A stretch of 64,000 nt of DNA from JBBBNV01 sp037137075 (GTDB taxonomy: Bacteria; Bacillota; Bacilli; Paenibacillales; NBRC-103111). The DNA is taken from NCBI RefSeq assembly GCF_037137075.1, contig NZ_JBBBNV010000001.1, positions 248,001-312,000 on the forward strand, given 5' to 3'. Shown here one piece after another: positions 52,060-59,414 of this stretch (within the stretch, counting starts at the first letter, position 1; each line of letters begins with the position of its first letter). The notes under the pieces are model-generated. The model made no database searches and was not told the DNA's origin. It worked only from the letters and a program-made list of their open reading frames with translations. A program made the position numbers and the translations under genes.

Positions 52060-53217
52060 TTATTCCTGAGCCTGTTCCCCGGTCCGGACCATATGCAGTG
52101 TCAGCTCGTCCCGGTTATGGAACAGCTGCTTGGCATGGGCAAATTCCAGAAGCGGAGAAAACGCGCGAATCGCGTCCTTCAGCGTCTGAAACGGCTTGCC
52201 GTGCATAAGCTTGAGCGTGATAATTGCCGTCCCTCCCGGACACAGCGCGTAAAGCAGCTCCCGGACAAGCCGTACCATCTGCTTGGGGCTCCAGCTCATA
52301 TCGCAGACCAGCAGATCGAATTCGTTGTCGCGAAACCGAACGTCGGCTGCGTTTTTGCGCAGCATAGTCAGCTTCGGATGGCGCCGCAGCGACGGATGCA
52401 GCTCTCCGGGGTCCACGGCTGTTACCTGTGCCCCCCGCTCTAGAAGCAGGGATGTCCAGCCGCCGGGAGCCGCTCCGATATCCAGCGCTTTATGAACAAG
52501 CGAGAAATCAAGCCCGAAGCGGCTCTCCGCCTCCAGCAGCTTGAACTTGGCACGGGAAACCTGCCCCTCCTCCCGGCGGAAACGGACCGCGCCGCCTGCC
52601 CAATCGCTTAAATTGTCCGCCGTCCTGGAGCAGCCTGTATACAGCTGCGTTTGCGTAATGAAAACGGAAATCACCGCTTCCGCCTCCTGAACCGCGATTT
52701 GCGCTCCTTGATGCTGCATGAGCAGCTGCTCCAGCGCCTCCCGCAGCCCGCCGAGCGGCACAGCGGGTTCCACGCCGCTGCTTTTGCGCAGCTGGACCGC
52801 CGCCTTAACGTTTGCAGCTATCCCAGCCTCCACCTGAGCGAAAATCTGCTCAGCCAGCAGAACCGTTTGTTCAGCCGAGGCTTGTTCTTCCTCCTCCTGC
52901 TCCTGTCCGTTATCCGGCTCAGAATTACCTTCGATACCGCTTAAAGGGCTGGACGGCATATCCAGAATCGCAGTCACCGGATGCAGATGCCGGATAAAAA
53001 CCGGTTCATTCTCCCGTACTGCCGCCAGCACCTCCTCGGCTGCGCGCGGAAACACAGCCAGCTGCACCTCCTCAGGCTCCAGCTCGGTAAACGTAACGCC
53101 CGGACACAGCTTACGCAGCTCGTCTTGGGCATAACGGTGCGATCCGCGGTTGGAGGTGACAATGAAACGGGAAAAAACCGGGTGCCCTGCACCAACAGTT
53201 AGATTACTTTCAGCCAT
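52060..53217 (-). CDS. SAM-dependent RNA 2'-O-methyltransferase (RlmM/FtsJ-like)
   Basis: 385 residues. The C-terminal half is an RrmJ/FtsJ-type methyltransferase: SRAKFKLLEAE, the SAM motif DIGAAPGGWTSLLLERG (about 240), CDMSWSPKQM, TLKLMHGK and ELTLHMVRT, giving the K-D-K-E tetrad. The N-terminal region (about 1-200) with its acidic insert is of the THUMP-containing RlmM type, which modifies C2498 of 23S rRNA in E. coli. The ATG at 53217 has AGAAGGA upstream and overlaps the ABC-gene end by 19 bp. The rRNA target is inferred. Confidence 0.87.
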   Translation of the reverse strand: MAESNLTVGAGHPVFSRFIVTSNRGSHRYAQDELRKLCPGVTFTELEPEEVQLAVFPRAAEEVLAAVRENEPVFIRHLHPVTAILDMPSSPLSGIEGNSEPDNGQEQEEEEQASAEQTVLLAEQIFAQVEAGIAANVKAAVQLRKSSGVEPAVPLGGLREALEQLLMQHQGAQIAVQEAEAVISVFITQTQLYTGCSRTADNLSDWAGGAVRFRREEGQVSRAKFKLLEAESRFGLDFSLVHKALDIGAAPGGWTSLLLERGAQVTAVDPGELHPSLRRHPKLTMLRKNAADVRFRDNEFDLLVCDMSWSPKQMVRLVRELLYALCPGGTAIITLKLMHGKPFQTLKDAIRAFSPLLEFAHAKQLFHNRDELTLHMVRTGEQAQE

Positions 53218-53960
53218 GGACGATCCTTCTCCCATTCCAGCCTGACCGGCACGTCGAATACTTGCTGCAGCAGCTCCGTCGTAAGCACTTCCCGCTTCGG
53301 ACCGGCCGCAAGTACAGCCCCCTCATCAATCACCGCCACATGTGTAAACAGCGGAATCATTTCCTCAATGTGATGCGTGACATAAATAATATGAATGTCT
53401 CCGGCCATCTCCGTCAGGCCTTGCAGAAACTTTTCACGCTCAAACAAATCCAGCCCGGAGCAGGCTTCGTCCAAAATAAGAATATCCGGCGCCGTCATCA
53501 GAGATCGGGCCAGCATGACCTTCTTGCGCTCTCCTTGCGAAATCGTGCCCAGCGGCTGCTTGGCTACGTGGCCGACTCCCAGCTTGTCCAGCATACCGAT
53601 GGCCTTGTCCTGAACCTCCTGAGGAATATCCTGATAAAAACGCAAAAAGGCATACTCCCCCGTCGCGACCACCTCCCACACCGGGTCTGAGAGGTTTAAC
53701 TTCTCCAGCATCGATTGGCTGATATAGCCGATCCGCTTGCGTGCTTCACGAATATCGCATTGCCCGTACACATTGCCGAGCACCTCGACGCTGCCCGTGC
53801 TGGGAAACAAATACCCGTTCAACAGCTCCAGGATGGTTGTCTTGCCGGAGCCGTTTTTACCGAGAATAACCCAGTTCTGGCCCTTTTCCATATGTAAATT
53901 AACATTTTCCAAAATACTGCGCCCATCGCGCCGCAGCGAGATTTGTTCCATATGTATCAT
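53199..53960 (-). CDS. ABC transporter ATP-binding protein (YlmA-like)
   Basis: 253 residues, single ABC domain: Walker A LGKNGSGKTT (about 34-43), Q-loop YISQSM, signature ISQGERKKVMLARSL (Gln in place of the usual second Gly), Walker B ILILDEACSGLD and H-loop THH. It resembles YlmA/ModF-like ATPases and has no permease gene next to it. GGAGGAG precedes the ATG, which overlaps the upstream gene's stop by four bases. It may serve a non-transport role or pair with an unlinked permease. Confidence 0.85.
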   Translation of the reverse strand: MIHMEQISLRRDGRSILENVNLHMEKGQNWVILGKNGSGKTTILELLNGYLFPSTGSVEVLGNVYGQCDIREARKRIGYISQSMLEKLNLSDPVWEVVATGEYAFLRFYQDIPQEVQDKAIGMLDKLGVGHVAKQPLGTISQGERKKVMLARSLMTAPDILILDEACSGLDLFEREKFLQGLTEMAGDIHIIYVTHHIEEMIPLFTHVAVIDEGAVLAAGPKREVLTTELLQQVFDVPVRLEWEKDRPWLKVI

Positions 53961-54274
53961 GTTCGTTTCTCCTCCCATAGTGCATGCCTGTGCAATATCA
54001 TTGCTGCCGGCTTGGCCGAATACAGCAGCTCAAACATCCGTCTGCGTCCGATTTCGCTGGAGCTGTGCAAATATACCTCGCGCGGGAACAGCGCTTCCCG
54101 GACGATAGCGGCCGCAAGATCCGTCCCGTTCGGCTGTCCCCAGCCCATATCGTGATCCAGGGAAAGCACATTCACTTCGCATTCCCTCAGCAGCAGCAAG
54201 CATTCTTCCACGGTACGCGCCAGAGTAAACCCGTCCGGGCACGGACGCAGGTCATCCATAAATACGTTGATCAT
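53957..54274 (-). CDS. Cyclic-phosphate processing receiver-domain protein
   Basis: 105 residues matching the small stand-alone cpREC (receiver-like) family: INVFMDDLRPCPDGFTLARTVEECLLLL, VLSLDHDMG with the phospho-acceptor-like Asp, and LHSSSEIGRRRM. Comparative genomics links these to RNA or nucleotide cyclic-phosphate processing; experimental data are scarce. It is the first gene of a three-gene overlapping set with the YlmA-like ATPase and the RlmM-like methyltransferase, which fits an RNA-linked role. Confidence 0.82.
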   Translation of the reverse strand: MINVFMDDLRPCPDGFTLARTVEECLLLLRECEVNVLSLDHDMGWGQPNGTDLAAAIVREALFPREVYLHSSSEIGRRRMFELLYSAKPAAMILHRHALWEEKRT

Positions 54275-54310
54275 TGCCGTTTCCCCTTTTCCCGCTTCAC
54301 GGCTTTGCCG

Positions 54311-55174
54311 TTACCGTACTGCATCCGGATAAAGCGAGCTCCGTAAGCTTTTCATTTGCGCTTCATGCCCGTAATCCGGCTCGCTTGGCGTTTCCAGCAC
54401 GAGCGGAAGACCTTCAAACAGCGAATCGCGAAGCAAATCGCCGAGCATTTCTTGCCCGATATGGCCTCGTCCCATGGCAGCGTGCCGATCCTTGCGCTTG
54501 CTCCAAGGATACACAGAATCGTTGACATGAACCGCTTTCAGCTCGGCTCCGTACCCCGTCTCAGCCATTAGAGACAATAGCCCGCTCGTATTACCGGGCG
54601 TCCACAGGCCGCTGGCAAACGCATGGCACGTATCGAGACAAAAGCCGACGCGTTCCGGAGCCGAACACAACCGACGGATGTTTACCAGCTCTTCCAGCGT
54701 TGTTCCCATCAAGCCGCCTTCCCCGGCCTGATTCTCAAGCAGCAGCAGCGCTTCGCCTTCCCATACCTTCAGCACGTTATTTATACATTGTATAATATTT
54801 TGATAGGCTTGCAAAAGGTTTGCTTGAGCCCGTTCTCCGCTGACATGGCCGAAATGAACGACAACCCCGATAGCCCCGCAAGCTTCAGCGATGACCAGAT
54901 CGCCAAGTAAGGAAGCCACCATCTGCCGCTGCAGCTCCCCTTCCTCCACGGCCATATTGATTAAATAGGCGGAATGGGCAATCGATTTCAGCCCGTGCTC
55001 CCGGCAATAAGCGCGGCAGGCCGCAGCATCGTGCCAATCGGGTGTTTTTAAAGCCAGGCTGCGCGGGTTTTTCGGGAAAAATTGAAACGATTCCGCGCCC
55101 ATCCGATGTGCCTGCCGGGCCGCGCCCAAATAGCCCTCACGGATGCTGACGTGACAGCCTACATACGAAGCCAT
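54311..55174 (-). CDS. nfo: Deoxyribonuclease IV (AP endonuclease, Nfo)
   Basis: 287 residues, AP endonuclease family 2, TIM barrel with three zinc ions. Ligand motifs: GCHVSI near the N-terminus, IAHSAYLIN, VVHFGHVSG, LLLENQAG, GFCLDTCHAFASG, AVHVNDS and RHAAMGRGHIG, LVLETPSE. It cuts 5' of abasic sites in base-excision repair. The ATG at 55174 has GGAGGAG upstream and gives the family N-terminus; a longer frame upstream lacks family similarity. The Fpg/Nei glycosylase gene just upstream makes the abasic sites it processes. Confidence 0.95.
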   Translation of the reverse strand: MASYVGCHVSIREGYLGAARQAHRMGAESFQFFPKNPRSLALKTPDWHDAAACRAYCREHGLKSIAHSAYLINMAVEEGELQRQMVASLLGDLVIAEACGAIGVVVHFGHVSGERAQANLLQAYQNIIQCINNVLKVWEGEALLLLENQAGEGGLMGTTLEELVNIRRLCSAPERVGFCLDTCHAFASGLWTPGNTSGLLSLMAETGYGAELKAVHVNDSVYPWSKRKDRHAAMGRGHIGQEMLGDLLRDSLFEGLPLVLETPSEPDYGHEAQMKSLRSSLYPDAVR

Positions 55175-55359
55175 ATCCGCTCCTCCTTCGACGTTCCGCC
55201 GGCGGCTAAATTTTGTAACACGCTGAAATGGCTGCTTCCAGCAGCTGCCCCCGCACGAGTCGGGAAACGGCGTCCTTTTAACCGCCTTTTTTACAACCGG
55301 CGATGGATCTGCAAAGATCCGGGTCCGCAAATGTCATTAAAATGCATGTCTCCTAGCCT

Positions 55360-56169
55360 CTAGTGCTGGCAGCCGGGACAATAAAACAGCTTTCTTCCGG
55401 CCAGCTCCGTCTGCACAATTGACTGCCCGCAGCGGTAACATGCTTCGTTTCCCCGGTCGTATACGAGACAACGGCTGTTGTAGCCCCCCGTCAGCGGGTC
55501 TCCTTTATACAGCGGATCTTCCATGTATCCGCCATGCCCAAGCGCCTCCAGCAGCACGCTGCGCATACAAGCCAGCAGCCGGGACCACTCCGGATCATTC
55601 AAGGCTGGAATTGCCCGGTCCGGCCGAATACCGGCTGCATGGCACAGCTCGTCACCGTAGCAATTGCCGATACCCGCAATAACCTGCTGATCCGTAAGGC
55701 CCTGCTTCAAGGCTCCCCTCCGAGCCCCGAATCGGCTGCGCAAACCTCCGCTGTCCAGTACTGTATCGAAAGGGTCCGGGCCTAGCCCGTCCAGCTTCTC
55801 TTGCAGCTCCTCCGGCGTATACAAATGCAAATATCCGAGCCGCAGCCCGATAAAAAACAGATGCTCCTCCCCGAATGAAAGCTGCACCTGTACAGTACGT
55901 TCCGGCTTATCCGCCATGCTGCCGAAAAACATCCAGCCGCCGAGCATGAGGTGTGCCAATAAAACCTCCCCGCTGCCCAGTCGGAACAACAGCTGCTTTC
56001 CCCGGCGGTCCACCTGCTTCACCGTCTGCCCCCTTACCCGCAACTCCAGTGAAGGGCTGCTGACGTTCAGCGATTTCTCCCGACCGATGCTAACCGCCGT
56101 AATTGGCTTCCCTCCGACAAGCCGATCCAGCTCGCGTCTATAATGCTCCATCTCCGGCCATTCCGGCAT
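55360..56169 (-). CDS. Fpg/Nei family DNA glycosylase
   Basis: 269 residues. The catalytic MPEWPEME start (Pro2, Glu3), the beta-hairpin Lys in DRRGKQLLF (about 57), the H2TH segment with GIGNCYGDEL and a C-terminal zinc finger (CYRCG...YCPGCQ) are all present. It removes oxidised bases and nicks the strand by beta-elimination. Because the usual Fpg motif details vary (MPEWPEME rather than MPELPEVE), I cannot separate MutM from a Nei-like paralogue. It lies 185 bp upstream of nfo on the same strand, a base-excision repair pair. Confidence 0.9.
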   Translation of the reverse strand: MPEWPEMEHYRRELDRLVGGKPITAVSIGREKSLNVSSPSLELRVRGQTVKQVDRRGKQLLFRLGSGEVLLAHLMLGGWMFFGSMADKPERTVQVQLSFGEEHLFFIGLRLGYLHLYTPEELQEKLDGLGPDPFDTVLDSGGLRSRFGARRGALKQGLTDQQVIAGIGNCYGDELCHAAGIRPDRAIPALNDPEWSRLLACMRSVLLEALGHGGYMEDPLYKGDPLTGGYNSRCLVYDRGNEACYRCGQSIVQTELAGRKLFYCPGCQH

Positions 56170-56427
56170 ACACGTCTTCCTTTCTGTCTGAAGGTTTATT
56201 CCATAGGGTTTCATCCAGAACAGCCGTTTATGCCCAGTGCCTTCATTTCATGCGCCCCGCCCGGCAGCGATTCCTACCCATCATAATCCGATATGGTCCG
56301 GTTTGGCAATGGCAGCCAGTAAGACTCCCCGAAACTCGGACGAAACACCGCGAGACATCGGCAACCTTGTCGGAGCGAAGCGAAATCCGGCTCGAAAACA
56401 AGCTCAAATCCGCTCGTGCACTGTCAC

Positions 56428-56448
56428 TTCCTGCGTTTTCCCGGGAAA
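56428..56448. repeat. Palindromic 21-bp repeat, copy 1
   Basis: TTCCTGCGT followed by the perfect palindrome TTTCCCGGGAAA. It differs from copy 2 (56581-56601) by one base. Confidence 0.7.
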
Positions 56449-56520
56449 TGGACTTTCAAGACGCACATATTTCCCTTTTTGAACCCGGTAAAAACCCCCT
56501 GCTTCCGTTCACTGTAAAGC

Positions 56521-56554
56521 AAAAAACAGAACCTCACATCAAGAAGGTTCTGTC
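56521..56554 (-). terminator. Terminator of the 69-residue protein gene
   Basis: ACAGAACCT..AGGTTCTGT stem followed by six T's on the minus strand, 50 bp past the small gene. Confidence 0.75.
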
Positions 56555-56580
56555 CGCGGCTGCTCTCCAGCTCTTGTCAT

Positions 56581-56601
56581 TTCCTGCGATTTCCCGGGAA
56601 A
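56581..56601. repeat. Palindromic 21-bp repeat, copy 2
   Basis: TTCCTGCGA followed by TTTCCCGGGAAA, ending just before the stop of the small gene at 56605. Confidence 0.7.
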
Positions 56602-56604
56602 AGC

Positions 56605-56814
56605 TTAACCGGACGAGTCATCCATGTCATAGCGGAAGCCGTCCGACAGGGCAGCGGGCCGGTGCACCCGCATATTGGCGCCGCTGATGCCGTGAAGCTT
56701 ATCCAGCACTTCGCGGTAGCGGTCTCCTTCCGGGCTGTCCTCATGGCTGTTCATGGCAAAATACAGGGCTTGCTCGATAACCTCCAGCTCTTGTTCCGTC
56801 CAGTTTCGGTTCAT
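56605..56814 (-). CDS. Small hypothetical protein, 69 residues
   Basis: It starts MNRNWTEQELEVIEQALYFAMNS, with GAGGAGG before the ATG, and a terminator follows. It is acidic and helical at the N-terminus (TEQELEVIEQAL), with no signal peptide or membrane segment. The family is not recognised. It is divergent from sufU, with about 130 bp between the two start codons. Confidence 0.7.
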   Translation of the reverse strand: MNRNWTEQELEVIEQALYFAMNSHEDSPEGDRYREVLDKLHGISGANMRVHRPAALSDGFRYDMDDSSG

Positions 56815-56949
56815 GCTCCCGCCTCCTCTTAAGCATTATCCGCTACCTACTATATCCAGGCGCAACTCGAACTATGCAGAGGCATGTTTCAAACCGGAAT
56901 GAAATATAGTACAATAAGAATGAATATAGACTCAGAAGGTGATGATAGC

Positions 56950-57414
56950 ATGAGCATGAACCTGGAAAATTTATATAAGCAGATCCTGATGGATCACTAT
57001 AAAAAACCGCGCAACTACGGAAAAAAAGAAGGCATTCTCACACTGCCTTACAAAAATCCGACCTGTGGCGATGTTATGGTGCTTTATCTGAATGTGGATG
57101 AGAGCGGTAAAATTCAAGACATTTCATTCGAAGGGGAAGGCTGCTCTATCAGCATGGCCTCCTGCTCGATGATGACAGAGATCATCAAAGGCAAAACCGT
57201 AGCGGAAGCCGAGAAGCTGATCAGTCAGTTCAACGCCATGATTAAGGAAGGCGTCATTGAGGATGAGGATGCGCTCGGAGATGCCGTGGCGCTGAGCGGC
57301 GTTCACAAGCTGCGCGCTCGTCATAATTGCTCCCTGCTGGGCTGGAACGGACTGGAGAAAGCCATCAAGCAGCGCGCCGAAACCGTTAGCGGCACGAACT
57401 CGCACTGCAACTAA
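56950..57414 (+). CDS. sufU: SufU-type iron-sulfur cluster assembly / zinc-dependent sulfurtransferase
   Basis: 154 residues, IscU-like SufU family. The three zinc-binding cysteines and the Asp are visible: NPTCGD (about 40), EGCSISMASCSMM (about 66) and ARHNCSLLGWN (about 128), plus the SufU-specific insert between the second and third Cys. SufU receives sulfur from the cysteine desulfurase SufS. In most Bacillales it sits in sufCDSUB; here it stands alone with its own -10 (TACAAT at 56910-56915) and terminator, so it may be a displaced or second copy. The ATG at 56950 follows AAGGTG by 8 nt. Confidence 0.92.
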   Translation: MSMNLENLYKQILMDHYKKPRNYGKKEGILTLPYKNPTCGDVMVLYLNVDESGKIQDISFEGEGCSISMASCSMMTEIIKGKTVAEAEKLISQFNAMIKEGVIEDEDALGDAVALSGVHKLRARHNCSLLGWNGLEKAIKQRAETVSGTNSHCN

Positions 57415-57429
57415 TCCGTGAATGTGAAT

Positions 57430-57478
57430 AAGGGTGTTCTTCAGGTCAGAGGGCCTGGAGGACGCCCTTTGTTTATTT
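57430..57478 (+). terminator. Terminator of sufU
   Basis: AAGGGTGTTCTTCAGG pairs with CCTGGAGGACGCCCTT, followed by a T-rich tract. Confidence 0.85.
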
Positions 57479-57479
57479 A

Positions 57480-57832
57480 CAGCCGTGCTATGTGCAGATC
57501 TAAGTGCGATGATTCACTGCAATATGGTCGGTCAACCTTCTTTTACAGTTGAACTACAAGCAATACAGCCCAACAACGAAATAATCTCTGCCATTCTAGT
57601 CCCTCACCGGTTGAGTAGCAGCTCCGCTCGTTGATGTTTCTATGCGCTTTAATCGGCAGGAGGCCTATGCCGCTGATCCTGCAGGCTTTTTAACTCGGCC
57701 TTTTTGTTGTGCGATTAAACGTTCATGACATTTGGATGAACATCCATTTTCCCGCATAGGATGATATTTTTCCGCTGAAGCTCTAATCCTCAACTCGTCT
57801 TGCACGATTCTTGAAATAATTTTACTCCGCTA
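57480..57832. other. Gene-free region upstream of the TetR gene
   Basis: No supported gene. A second hairpin with a T-run lies around 57655-57695. I looked for a guanidine-I (ykkC) riboswitch because of the YkkCD genes downstream and did not see its conserved motifs. Confidence 0.5.
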
Positions 57833-57861
57833 TTGAAAAATAATTCAAAGTCAGATATTAT
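57833..57861 (+). promoter_or_regulatory. Predicted SigA promoter of the tetR-ykkCD operon
   Basis: TTGAAA at 57833-57838 and TATTAT at 57856-57861 separated by 17 bp, followed closely by the palindrome at 57872. Confidence 0.7.
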
Positions 57862-57871
57862 ATATTCCTGA

Positions 57872-57881
57872 CGAACGTTCG
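57872..57881. promoter_or_regulatory. Candidate TetR operator
   Basis: The perfect palindrome CGAACGTTCG lies about 10 bp downstream of the -10 box and just before the ribosome-binding site, a typical place for an autorepressor of the TetR family. Confidence 0.6.
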
Positions 57882-57897
57882 GAAGGATGGTGCTGAT

Positions 57898-58563
57898 TTG
57901 ACTGCCGCCCTCATCAAACAAGTTGCATTAAAGCAGTTCGCCGCCCACGGCTACGAAGGGGCCTCCCTAGCGCTAATCGCCGAGGAAGTCGGAATTAAGA
58001 AGCAGTCTATTTATACGCATTTCAGCAGCAAGGACGACCTTTTTCTTGATGTGCTGAAGGAAGCCGCCCGTCAGGAGCTGAGGTTCACAGCGGATTATTT
58101 TACGCGTCATACTGAGATGCCCTTCCTGGAGTGTCTGCTTGGATTTCTCAAGCATTACAAGGAGCGGTACAGCCAGGACGACCAGAACAAGTTTTGGCTG
58201 CGCATGATGTACTTTCCCCCGTCACAGCACCGGGAGCCCATCATTGCCTATGGCTATGAATACATGGACCGGCTTCAGGCTTATCTTGTCCCGCTTTTTA
58301 TCAAGGCAATGGATGAGAATGTCATCGGGCAGATCGATGCCGCTTTAGCGGCTTCTGCATTTTTCGGCGTGCTTGACGCTGTTTTGGTGGAAATGCTGTT
58401 CGGAGGCGAAGAACGTTTTACGAAGCGTCTGGAGGCTTCCTGGTATATGTATTTGCGGGGCTTATCCTTACCGGAAAATGAACACGCTGCACAATGGACA
58501 GCAAAGAATGGAGCTTGCTATGAAAAAGGAATGGACGTTGATTCTGATAGCCGTCGTCTTTGA
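57898..58563 (+). CDS. TetR family transcriptional regulator
   Basis: 221 residues. The N-terminal helix-turn-helix (about 5-50) reads ALKQFAAHGYEGASLALIAEEVGIKKQSIYTHFSSKDDLF; a C-terminal ligand-binding domain follows (about 60-195). The TTG start has GGAAGGA upstream. Its 3' end overlaps the first SMR gene by 44 bp, so the regulator and both transporter genes form one operon. It probably represses the pair and is released by an exported cation or drug (inference). Confidence 0.9.
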   Translation: MTAALIKQVALKQFAAHGYEGASLALIAEEVGIKKQSIYTHFSSKDDLFLDVLKEAARQELRFTADYFTRHTEMPFLECLLGFLKHYKERYSQDDQNKFWLRMMYFPPSQHREPIIAYGYEYMDRLQAYLVPLFIKAMDENVIGQIDAALAASAFFGVLDAVLVEMLFGGEERFTKRLEASWYMYLRGLSLPENEHAAQWTAKNGACYEKGMDVDSDSRRL

Positions 58564-58861
58564 AATTATATGGGTCAGCGGCTTGAAGCATGCCGACAGT
58601 ATCGTGCTGTGGCTGCTTACAGCCGGCTCGATTATTATCTCGTTCAGCGTGTTTATCCGCGCTTCGGCCAAATTGCCGATCGGGACGCTGTATGCCGTAT
58701 TTACCGGACTGGGCACAGCCGGGACTGTTGTAGTTGAAATGCTCGTTTTCGGCGAGCCGTTTAGCTGGATTAAAATCGGGCTCATCGTTATTATGCTGTG
58801 GGGAATTCTTGGTCTGAAAACCGTTACGGGGCACTCTGAAGACAAAGGAGCGCATGCCTGA
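58520..58861 (+). CDS. ykkC: SMR family transporter subunit, YkkC-like
   Basis: 113 residues with four membrane helices. It closely follows B. subtilis YkkC: MKKEWTLILIAVVFEIIWVSGLKHADS, with the conserved membrane Glu14, then LPIGTLYAVFTGLGTAGTVVVEML. YkkC and YkkD form a heteromeric multidrug/guanidine-type exporter. The ATG at 58520 has GGAG upstream and lies within the end of the tetR gene; an ATG four codons earlier is less well spaced. It overlaps ykkD by one base. Confidence 0.92.
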   Translation: MKKEWTLILIAVVFEIIWVSGLKHADSIVLWLLTAGSIIISFSVFIRASAKLPIGTLYAVFTGLGTAGTVVVEMLVFGEPFSWIKIGLIVIMLWGILGLKTVTGHSEDKGAHA

Positions 58862-59175
58862 TGGACTGGTTTTGTTTATTTCTCGCTGGCGGCATAGAAA
58901 TCGCGGGCACCGCGGCATTAAATCAATTTCAGCGCACCAGAAGCTGGCTGATGATTATGGCGCTCGTCATCTGCTTCTCCACAAGCTTCTCCCTCCTGTC
59001 CTATGCGATGAACACCATCTCCATGGGAACATCCTACGCGGTTTGGACGGGGATCGGCACCGTCGGCAGCGCGCTCGTCGGGATGCTGTTTTTCCGGGAA
59101 TCGAAGGATTGGCGGCGTCTTGTATACATGAGCATGGTCATCGCCTCCGCTATCGGCCTCAAGCTGTTTTCCTGA
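58861..59175 (+). CDS. ykkD: SMR family transporter subunit, YkkD-like
   Basis: 104 residues and four membrane helices, matching YkkD: DWFCLFLAGGIEIAGTAALNQF with the conserved Glu, then MNTISMGTSYAVWTGIGTVGSALVGMLFF. It is the partner of the YkkC-like subunit with opposite expected membrane orientation. It starts on the last base of the ykkC stop codon, so the two are tightly coupled. Control here appears to be by TetR rather than by a guanidine riboswitch. Confidence 0.92.
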   Translation: MDWFCLFLAGGIEIAGTAALNQFQRTRSWLMIMALVICFSTSFSLLSYAMNTISMGTSYAVWTGIGTVGSALVGMLFFRESKDWRRLVYMSMVIASAIGLKLFS

Positions 59176-59256
59176 GCGCGCAAGGCACACGAAATTCCGG
59201 TTTTCTTCTGTAAAAACAGCTGCAGCATCACGAGGCAGCCATACTCTCCATCAACA

Positions 59257-59312
59257 AAAACACCTCCCGGCTGCGTCCATATCGAAGTGATGGACACAGC
59301 CGGGAGGTGTTT
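59257..59312. terminator. Bidirectional terminator with a 23-bp stem
   Basis: AAACACCTCCCGGCTG and GTCCAT pair with their complements across a 9-nt loop with a single mismatch, flanked by A's and T's on the two sides. It lies between the convergent ykkD and acyltransferase genes. Confidence 0.88.
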
Positions 59313-59345
59313 CCTTGTAAGACGCGTGCCGTATCCAAACGGGCG

Positions 59346-59370
59346 GCCGTCATGCCGCGAAACACTGCGC
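59346..59370 (+). repeat. Dispersed intergenic repeat, copy C
   Basis: GCCGTCATGCCGC followed by GAAACACTGCGC, downstream of the terminator at 59312 and before the end of the acyltransferase gene. Confidence 0.45.
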
Positions 59371-59414
59371 GCCGGGAGCTTCCGCCCCTCCTCTGCCTCT
59401 GCCTCCGGTTCGAA

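Larger units (their letters stand above)
56170..56604. other. Intergenic region with palindromic repeat pair
   Basis: About 430 bp between the glycosylase and a small minus-strand gene hold no supported gene. They contain two copies of a 21-bp repeat with a TTTCCCGGGAAA palindrome (56428-56448 and 56581-56601), a terminator at 56521-56554, and a weak GAAACACCG fragment near 56341. Confidence 0.6.

Noticed and set aside
57480..57890. Guanidine-I (ykkC) riboswitch expected before ykkCD
   Set aside because: The conserved motifs were not visible on reading; a TetR operator is present instead.
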